NCBI GenBank assembly: GCA_031280495.1
Contig: JAITGT010000087.1
Span: forward strand, 1 to 18,762
Length of the DNA stretch: 18,762 bases
Source: Eubacteriaceae bacterium
GTDB taxonomy: Bacteria; Bacillota_A; Clostridia; Eubacteriales; Anaerofustaceae
Direction of reading: 5' to 3'
Shown: positions 14,080 to 18,762 of the stretch, piece by piece
Layout of the letters: every line of letters begins with the position of its first letter
Position numbering within the stretch: position 1 is the stretch's first letter
Notes under the pieces: model-generated
The model's database searches: none
Told to the model about the DNA's origin: nothing
The model's input: only the letters and a program-made list of their open reading frames with translations
Program-made: the position numbers and the translations under genes

Positions 14080-15215
14080 TTGATTTCGAAGAGTTCGCAC
14101 ACTTTCTTCAGCAGTTCGGGCACCTGAAGGTGCTGCGGGCACACTTCTTCGCACTGGCCGCATTCCACGCAGTTGCCCACATTGGGGTTTGTCGCTTTTG
14201 TCATGCCTGCGTTTTCTTTGACGGCATTAAAAGCGACAGCCTCGTTGTAGGAAGAAAACGCCCTTGGGATGTCAATGTTTTGCGGGCACCCTTCCACGCA
14301 GTAGCGGCATGCGGTGCAGGAGATGGACGGCTTCGACTCAATATATTCTTTGAGGCGGGCCAGGAATGCCTTTTCCACTTCGCTCTGCCCCCCAACTTCC
14401 GCCTCCCCAGCGCTCTTGACGTTTTCTGCCACATCGGAGAGGCGGTGCATTCCGCTGAGGACCGTTAGGATCTCAGGGCGGTTCCACAAAAAATTGAACG
14501 CGGCCTTTGCCGCAGTTTCCTCTTTGTATCCGGTCTCAGCCTTAATTTTGTCGAGCTCAGCCCCGCCGATTCCGAGGAGCTTTCCGCCGCGCAGCGGCTC
14601 CATGATAACGACTTTGATCCCTTTCTTTTCGTAGGCGTATTCCAAGCCTTTGAGAGTGGCCTGTTCGTCAACGTCCAGGAAGTTCATTTGAATCTGGCAG
14701 AATTCCCAGTCATAGTCGCCAAGGATTTTGACAAAGCTGTCGTAAGAGTCATGGAAGGAAAACCCAATATGCGATATCTTTGAAGACTTTTTCAGGCTGT
14801 CCATAAACTCAAGCACGCCATGTTTCTTCAGATCCTCCCACTTTTGCGCCTCAAGGGAATGGATTAGGTAAAAATCAACGTGATCTGTACCAAGTCTTTC
14901 AAGCTGCTCATTAAAGAAAGCGTTATAGTCGCCCTCAATAAACTGGGGCATTGTCGGAAGCTTTGTGGCTATGTTGATTTTGTCGCGAATTTTGTTGCGG
15001 TTGAAGATCTCGCCAATCACTTTTTCGCTGTTGCCGCCATGGTATACATAGGCGGAGTCATAATAGTTCACGCCGTTTTCATAGGCGCAAAGGATCATTT
15101 CCTCTGTCGCTTTGGTGTTGATGGGCGCTGTCCACCCTTCCCCGTCCGTTGGCAGGCGCATGGCGCCGAATCCGAGCTGAGAGATTTGCTTGCCTTGAAA
15201 TTCCCTGTACTTCAT
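14076..15215 (-). CDS. Aldo-keto reductase with C-terminal double 4Fe-4S domain
   Basis: 379 residues. NAD(P)H-linked aldo-keto reductase barrel (about 1-275) joined to a ferredoxin-like domain. The catalytic tetrad is present: Asp53, Tyr58, Lys85, His119 (DSAYVYHG, ATKLP, YLIHS). Two clusters of four cysteines follow: Cys300, 303, 306, 310 (CTACRYCVEGCP) and Cys349, 352, 355, 359 (CVECGQCEEVCP). This two-cluster type is widespread in clostridia; its substrate is unknown. ATG 15215 is the only start, because an in-frame TGA lies just upstream; AGGAG is 12 bases away, longer than usual. A hairpin lies just before this SD. The 3' end overlaps mazG by 4 bases, so the two form an operon. Confidence 0.93.
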   Translation of the reverse strand: MKYREFQGKQISQLGFGAMRLPTDGEGWTAPINTKATEEMILCAYENGVNYYDSAYVYHGGNSEKVIGEIFNRNKIRDKINIATKLPTMPQFIEGDYNAFFNEQLERLGTDHVDFYLIHSLEAQKWEDLKKHGVLEFMDSLKKSSKISHIGFSFHDSYDSFVKILGDYDWEFCQIQMNFLDVDEQATLKGLEYAYEKKGIKVVIMEPLRGGKLLGIGGAELDKIKAETGYKEETAAKAAFNFLWNRPEILTVLSGMHRLSDVAENVKSAGEAEVGGQSEVEKAFLARLKEYIESKPSISCTACRYCVEGCPQNIDIPRAFSSYNEAVAFNAVKENAGMTKATNPNVGNCVECGQCEEVCPQHLQVPELLKKVCELFEIK

Positions 15216-15243
15216 GTGCGCGATTCACTCCTTTTGCCTTCCA

Positions 15244-15259
15244 GGCAAGCAGTCTTGCC
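15244..15259. repeat. Palindrome upstream of the aldo-keto reductase gene
   Basis: GGCAAG/CTTGCC with a 4-base loop, perfect 6-bp stem, about 14 bases before the SD of the minus-strand gene. It could be an operator for a dimeric regulator or an mRNA hairpin. I found no good promoter around it. Confidence 0.4.
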
Positions 15260-15440
15260 GGCAGGCGCAAATATGTTGCTGGCAGCCGATAGTTCTGCGC
15301 CATTTTTGGCGCCTTTTCATGCCTGCTTCGTTCAAGCGGCCCATGCGGCCTGCTTTGGCCGCAATAAGCGGGAGCATTGCCCGCGCTCTGTTCTGCCTAG
15401 GGATGCAGGCTCTCCAAAATGGCTGTGCCTCTTTTGCCTG

Positions 15441-15540
15441 TGCGCCGCTTTGCCCTTCCCGGCAGCCTGCCATCTCTCTTCGCTTTCTTTGGATGCATGG
15501 GCAGGCGAAGAAAAGCGAAGGGCTTGGGGAAGGCGGCGCA
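15441..15540. repeat. Imperfect 100-base inverted repeat
   Basis: Three nested arm pairs: TGCGCCGC (15441-15448) with GCGGCGCA (15533-15540); CTTCCC (15455-15460) with GGGAAG (15527-15532); CTTCGCTTTCTT (15478-15489) with AAGAAAAGCGAAG (15508-15520, one bulged A). The left half is pyrimidine-rich and the right purine-rich. It may be a structured RNA or an element remnant. Confidence 0.5.
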
Positions 15541-15892
15541 TAAGGGCTGCGTGGAAAAGGGGAATGGGCGCGCAGTTTTGGCAAAGGGGCGCCCAATTCA
15601 AAGAGCTATGCAAGATTTGCGTGGGCGAAAGCGGCGTGGTGCGGGGATATGCCTGGCTAGGCGAAGAGCGGGAGAGCAAAGCTTTTGGAGCGGCGCACGC
15701 CGCTTCGCCTGGGTCTGCTTTGAGGCGGCAAGAAAAAGGCGCATCCCAGGGCAATAGAGGGCATGCCATGCATGCTTCGAGGGCGCGCGCGGCTGGGCCA
15801 TAAGCGGCAAATCTGTGGCTTGCCGGCGTTGCTCCGTGGCGCCGCCCGCCTCTTTTCGCACTGTGGATGCATTATTTTAGCAAAACGCATTC

Positions 15893-15927
15893 GCAATATC
15901 AATTGCTATCAACAAATTCGATATTGC
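15893..15927. repeat. Inverted repeat GCAATATC / GATATTGC
   Basis: GCAATATC (15893-15900) and GATATTGC (15920-15927) are perfect 8-base complements; AATT next to each arm extends them past one unpaired base. It sits about 110 bases upstream of the uppP -10. It could be a regulator site. Confidence 0.45.
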
Positions 15928-16035
15928 CATTAAGGCGCGCCGGCAAAGGGCAAAGGCGCAAAGCCTCCTTTTGCATGAAAGAAAGCAAAACAATTGCCTG
16001 CCGGCGCTGATGCATGGCGAGAGGCGCGGTCCGTG

Positions 16036-16044
16036 TGATACAAT
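16036..16044 (+). promoter_or_regulatory. uppP promoter (extended -10)
   Basis: TGATACAAT matches the extended -10 TGnTATAAT with one change, 48 bases before the uppP start. No good -35 is present, as usual for extended -10 promoters. Confidence 0.6.
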
Positions 16045-16092
16045 ATAGTGGCTAATTCAAGGCGTCGCGCCATAGCAGAAGGGAACTGGTTT

Positions 16093-16914
16093 ATGGGTGT
16101 TTGGGAAGCGTTGGTCCTCGGAATCGTTCAGGGCATAGCGGAGTTTCTTCCTATCTCAAGCTCAGGGCATTTGGTTGTAGTGCAGCACTTGTTTGGCATA
16201 GAGGAAGGAAACCTTGCTTTTGCCATCGTGCTTCACCTGGGAACTCTCCTGTCCATCCTAATTGCCTACAAGGAAGCCTGCTTTGGCGTCCTGCGCGAAT
16301 TTTTCGCGATGTGCTGGGATATTGCCCGTTTGCGGGGCCCGCGCCTTGCGTCTAGCAAGTACCGTTTCTATATATTGTACATAATCATAGCGTCTGTTCC
16401 CGCCGGCATTGTAGGCGTGCTCTTTAACGATGCTGTCGAGAGCGCTTTTTCTTCCATATATATAGTGACTGTCTCTTTCTATGCCTCCGCGCTCATTTTA
16501 TTGGTTGGGGATCGAATGGGCAGGGGCAACAAGGGGGTGATTGAAAAGATGGGCCCTTTGCGCGCTTTTGCCGTCGGCATCTTTCAAATGGCGGCAATTA
16601 TGCCCGGCATTACACGCTCCGGCACGACGCTGACGGGCGGCGTTGTTTGCGGGCTAAAAAAGGAAGACGCATTGGAGATGTCGTTTCTGATGGCGGTTCC
16701 CGCAATTTTGGGATCCTTTTTGCTGGAATTTTCAGATATTTTTGAGATGATAGGCAATGTGAATGTTCTGCCTGTCGCTGTCGGCTTTGCCGCCTCGCTC
16801 GCCTGCGGCATAGCTTCCATCGCGCTGTTTCGAAAAATCGTCCGAGACGGATCGATCGCCGTTTTTTCAGCCTATCTCATTGCGCTGGGCACAGTTCTAG
16901 TTTTTGTGGTATAG
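16093..16914 (+). CDS. uppP: Undecaprenyl-diphosphate phosphatase UppP (BacA)
   Basis: 273 residues, the usual length, with about eight hydrophobic segments. It removes a phosphate from undecaprenyl diphosphate to recycle the lipid carrier of peptidoglycan synthesis, and overproduction gives bacitracin resistance. Family motifs are complete: QGIAEFLPISSSGHL (13-27, Glu17 and His26) and PGITRSGTT (171-179, Arg175). ATG 16093 is preceded by AAGGGA at about 9 bases; the frame continues open to a GTG at 16048 but that extension lacks a ribosome site. The methyltransferase gene follows after 47 bases with no terminator, so they are probably co-transcribed. Confidence 0.96.
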   Translation: MGVWEALVLGIVQGIAEFLPISSSGHLVVVQHLFGIEEGNLAFAIVLHLGTLLSILIAYKEACFGVLREFFAMCWDIARLRGPRLASSKYRFYILYIIIASVPAGIVGVLFNDAVESAFSSIYIVTVSFYASALILLVGDRMGRGNKGVIEKMGPLRAFAVGIFQMAAIMPGITRSGTTLTGGVVCGLKKEDALEMSFLMAVPAILGSFLLEFSDIFEMIGNVNVLPVAVGFAASLACGIASIALFRKIVRDGSIAVFSAYLIALGTVLVFVV

Positions 16915-16961
16915 CGCGTGAGAAAGGCCACACTAAGATTTAGGTAGGCAGGTATATTGCA

Positions 16962-17819
16962 GTGGGAAAACTCGAACTAAAGGCTAGGCTCAAAGACAGC
17001 CCGAAGATGCTTTTGGACGGATCCATGGGAGCCCTGCTCATGTCGCGGGGCTTTCGCGGTTCTGGCGTCTATTCCGCCAACTTTACGGATCCGGGCGCTG
17101 TTGCTTCCATCCAGCGCTCTTATCTTGAGGCAGGCTCTGAGCTCATTTTGACAAACACGTTTTCCATTACCGACCAGATTCTCGCTTCCATTGGAAGGAG
17201 CGCTGAGGAGGCTGTGAGCGCTGCCTTTCGCGTCGCGGAGACGGCCCGGCAAGGGTTCGAAGGCCGCTATATTGCCCTTAACCTTGCCCCATACGGCTTT
17301 ATGGAGCCGCTGGAGGAAAGCGAAAAATTCTTCCGCGATCGCATTGAGCCGGTCGCGGGGCTGGTTGACGCGGTCTTCTTTGAGACATTCTCCAATGCGG
17401 AAGAGCTCATAACCGCCATTCGAGTGGCCCGCGAATTAACGGACGCGCCGATTTTTGCTTCAATGACATTTCAGGAAAATGGCAAAAGCTGGAAAGGAGA
17501 AAGCCTGTTTGATGCCATTGCGAGCGTTGCTTCCGCCTCGCCGGACGCTGTTGGCATGAACTGCACGGTGGCTCCGCTAGCAATGGCGGAAATGGCGGAG
17601 GAATTGCAGGAAGCGGCGGGAGGCAGGTGCGCTGTCTTCTGCGAGGCAAACAGGGGCATTCCTGAGTATTCCGAAAGCGGGGCCGCTTATGCAATGGAGG
17701 CAGAGGCGTTTGCGGACGGCGTCGCTGCCATTTATGAAAAGGGCGTAAAAATTCTGGGCGGGTGCTGCGGCTCGGATCCGGAGTGCATTCGCCTTATAAG
17801 GGACAGGCTGTATTCCTAG
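16962..17819 (+). CDS. Homocysteine S-methyltransferase-family protein (stand-alone domain)
   Basis: 285 residues forming one barrel of the homocysteine S-methyltransferase type (as in MmuM, BHMT and the N-terminal part of MetH). Zinc ligands are present: Cys201 in GMNC and Cys268-Cys269 in GGCCG. MLLDGSMGALL (16-26) and SYLEAGSELILTNTF (53-67) are family segments. It would move a methyl group to homocysteine to form methionine; the donor (S-methylmethionine, betaine or a methyl-corrinoid partner) cannot be told. Many clostridia split MetH, and no corrinoid or folate-binding domain is nearby. Start GTG 16962 has only a weak AGG upstream, so the start is less certain. A strong hairpin follows the stop. 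Confidence 0.9.
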   Translation: MGKLELKARLKDSPKMLLDGSMGALLMSRGFRGSGVYSANFTDPGAVASIQRSYLEAGSELILTNTFSITDQILASIGRSAEEAVSAAFRVAETARQGFEGRYIALNLAPYGFMEPLEESEKFFRDRIEPVAGLVDAVFFETFSNAEELITAIRVARELTDAPIFASMTFQENGKSWKGESLFDAIASVASASPDAVGMNCTVAPLAMAEMAEELQEAAGGRCAVFCEANRGIPEYSESGAAYAMEAEAFADGVAAIYEKGVKILGGCCGSDPECIRLIRDRLYS

Positions 17820-17850
17820 CATTCGCCATTGCCCCCGCTTGCGCCAATGA

Positions 17851-17880
17851 GGCGGCTGCCAAACCAGGGCAGCCGCCTTT
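17851..17880 (+). terminator. Terminator hairpin after the methyltransferase gene
   Basis: Perfect 10-bp stem GGCGGCTGCC (17851-17860) with GGCAGCCGCC (17868-17877), loop AAACCAG, then only three T residues. It lies between two convergent genes and could slow transcription from both sides, although the minus-strand side has no T-run. Confidence 0.75.
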
Positions 17881-17881
17881 C

Positions 17882-18151
17882 CTAGCTCTGCGGCATTTCT
17901 TTTGCGAAGGCGCCCGGCCCGTATGAAATGCTGTCCACAATGCTTTTTGCGCTCTCCCAGTCTTCCTCTTTCACATACACGCTGCAAAGCGGCGAGGCAA
18001 CGCTTCCTATGACGGCCCTTAGATCAGAGCCAACCCCCGCCCGCTCGACTAAACACCAGATATCGCAGGAATTTAGGAGGCTTTCGACAACCATCGCCGC
18101 CCCCTCCGTCACGCCTTTTTTCAGCAGGCGCATGCCTTCCCAATTCGCCAT
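17882..18151 (-). CDS. Small DUF2007-like protein
   Basis: 89 residues, cytoplasmic (no signal or membrane segment). The pattern GAAMVVESLLNSCDIWCLVE, then ...SVYVKEEDWESAKSIVDSI, resembles the DUF2007 (putative signal-transducing) fold: a helix, a strand, and a C-terminal strand-helix of the form IYV...D...A..I. The family has no settled function. ATG 18151 has AAGG 6 bases upstream and an extended -10 promoter about 24 bases before the start. It is divergent from sleB and ends against the terminator hairpin. Assignment rests on pattern, not search. Confidence 0.65.
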   Translation of the reverse strand: MANWEGMRLLKKGVTEGAAMVVESLLNSCDIWCLVERAGVGSDLRAVIGSVASPLCSVYVKEEDWESAKSIVDSISYGPGAFAKEMPQS

Positions 18152-18174
18152 GGCGCACCTTCTCTCTTTATAGA

Positions 18175-18183
18175 ATTATAGCA
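18175..18183 (-). promoter_or_regulatory. Promoter of the DUF2007-like gene (extended -10)
   Basis: Minus strand TGCTATAAT, a perfect TGnTATAAT, 24 bases before ATG 18151. No -35 is visible. Confidence 0.75.
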
Positions 18184-18214
18184 TGGCCGATTTCCCCTTC
18201 GCTTTTCCTTATGC

Positions 18215-18243
18215 GCATAAAAAGGGCTTGAGTAGAAATACTA
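18215..18243 (+). promoter_or_regulatory. Sigma-G-like promoter of sleB
   Basis: GCATA (18215-18219), 17-nt spacer, AATACTA (18237-18243). The sigma-G consensus is about GCATA / CATACTA, so the -10 differs in one base. Transcription would start about 15 bases before the start codon. Bacillus sleB is controlled by sigma-G. Confidence 0.65.
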
Positions 18244-18264
18244 GTTAAAAAAGAAGGGGGATAT

Positions 18265-18762
18265 ATGGACAAGAAAAAGAAGCTGGCCATTGCCGCTATT
18301 GTGTGCGTACTGCTGATGGCGATCGCGTCGGCTGTTTATGCAACGACCATCAAGCCTGGATCGGCCGATGCAGAGACAATCAAAAAAATACAAACGCGCC
18401 TTAAAAGCTGGGGCTATTACTCAGGAAGCGTTGACGGAAGCTACGGCGCCAAAACAGAGGCGGCGGTGCGCCTTTTCCAGCAAAAGAACGGCCTGAAGGT
18501 GGACGGGCAGGTCGGCAAGTCAACCTTCGCCGCCCTCGGGCTTCCGCAGCCAACCGGCTCGTCTGGGGGATCGGGCTCCGGCTCAAACGCCTCTTCAAAC
18601 GACTCAGACGTCATGATGCTGGCGCGCTGCATTAACGGCGAAGCCAGGGGAGAGCCATATGAGGGCCAGGTTGCCGTCGGCGCAGTTATCCTAAACCGCG
18701 TCGATCACCCAGAGTTTCCGAATTCCATTTCAGGCGTTGTCTATCAGGCAGGCGCATTTGAC
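18265..18762 (+). CDS. sleB: Spore cortex-lytic enzyme SleB, N-terminal part (3' end outside window)
   Basis: The first 166 residues are present. SleB is a lytic transglycosylase that degrades spore cortex during germination. Order: signal peptide (MDKKKK, hydrophobic 7-25, cleavage near AVYA), peptidoglycan-binding domain (about 36-92: IQTRLKSWGYYSGSVDGSYG, then AVRLFQQKNGLKVDG), Ser/Gly linker (98-112), then the hydrolase domain starting at about 115 (LARCINGEARGEPYEGQVAV, with probable catalytic Glu126, then AVILNRVDHPEFP). The window ends inside this domain. ATG 18265 follows AAGGGGG at about 4 bases. A partner YpeB is not visible here. It shows that the organism forms spores. Confidence 0.93.
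   Translation, partial: MDKKKKLAIAAIVCVLLMAIASAVYATTIKPGSADAETIKKIQTRLKSWGYYSGSVDGSYGAKTEAAVRLFQQKNGLKVDGQVGKSTFAALGLPQPTGSSGGSGSGSNASSNDSDVMMLARCINGEARGEPYEGQVAVGAVILNRVDHPEFPNSISGVVYQAGAFD

Larger units (their letters stand above)
15216..16092. other. Long gene-free region upstream of uppP
   Basis: 877 bases with no credible gene. The first 640 bases are G+C-rich and full of short palindromes, while about 15865-16010 is A+T-richer. Contents: hairpin 15244-15259, an imperfect 100-base inverted repeat (15441-15540), an inverted repeat in the A+T patch (15893-15927) and the uppP promoter (16036-16044). Open frames crossing it have no protein-like composition. No known RNA gene was recognised. 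Confidence 0.65.

Noticed and set aside
14080..14163. N-terminal extension of mazG to 14163
   Set aside because: It lies inside the ferredoxin-like end of the aldo-keto reductase gene; GTG 14079 places the methylase-like start IVGLG at the usual position and gives a GTGA overlap.
14880..15803. Long plus-strand open frame of 307 codons
   Set aside because: Its first third is antisense to the aldo-keto reductase and the rest crosses the gene-free region; composition is Ala/Arg/Cys-rich without any family pattern, and there is no ribosome site.
16048..16092. N-terminal extension of uppP from GTG 16048
   Set aside because: No ribosome site, and it adds an Arg-rich segment absent from the family; ATG 16093 has AAGGGA and gives the usual length.

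Overview
The window looks like a chromosomal segment of an anaerobic, spore-forming Bacillota, most likely class Clostridia. Reasons: strong AGGAGG-type ribosome sites; a SleB-type germination hydrolase behind a sigma-G-like promoter; a YabN-type MazG next to HU; a tRNA gene without encoded CCA; and iron-sulfur oxidoreductases. The genus cannot be told from sequence alone. There are no insertion sequences, phage genes or CRISPR arrays.

Left part (1-3008): the 3' end of ftsH with a terminator, a UMF1/Atg22-type MFS transporter on the minus strand, secG with its own promoter and terminator, and a minus-strand SRAP (YedK/HMCES-like) protein. Next (3057-7356) is a complete polyamine ABC importer operon, potA-potB-potC-potD, behind a near-consensus promoter and a 200-nt structured leader. 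potA carries a duplicated TOBE domain. RNase Z (7570-8484) follows, and after a gene-free stretch with a 14-bp perfect hairpin comes tRNA-Lys(CTT).

Middle (9305-15215): on the minus strand, a DUF3892 protein with a histone-H1-like Lys/Ala/Ser-rich tail. Then a plus-strand flavodoxin-like protein with a cysteine cluster, whose stop codon overlaps that of a minus-strand secreted glucosaminidase. Upstream of the glucosaminidase on the same strand lie HU (own promoter), a MazG with a shortened methylase domain, and a 4Fe-4S aldo-keto reductase coupled to mazG by a GTGA overlap.

Right part (15216-18762): an 877-base gene-free stretch with several inverted repeats, then uppP and a homocysteine S-methyltransferase-family gene as a probable pair, a small DUF2007-like gene on the minus strand, and the 5' end of sleB on the plus strand.

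Most genes are housekeeping or metabolic. The unusual points are the tandem TOBE of PotA, the eroded YabN/MazG protein, the H1-like DUF3892 protein, the odd start region of the glucosaminidase, and structured intergenic DNA. I do not see a complete new defence or mobile system.
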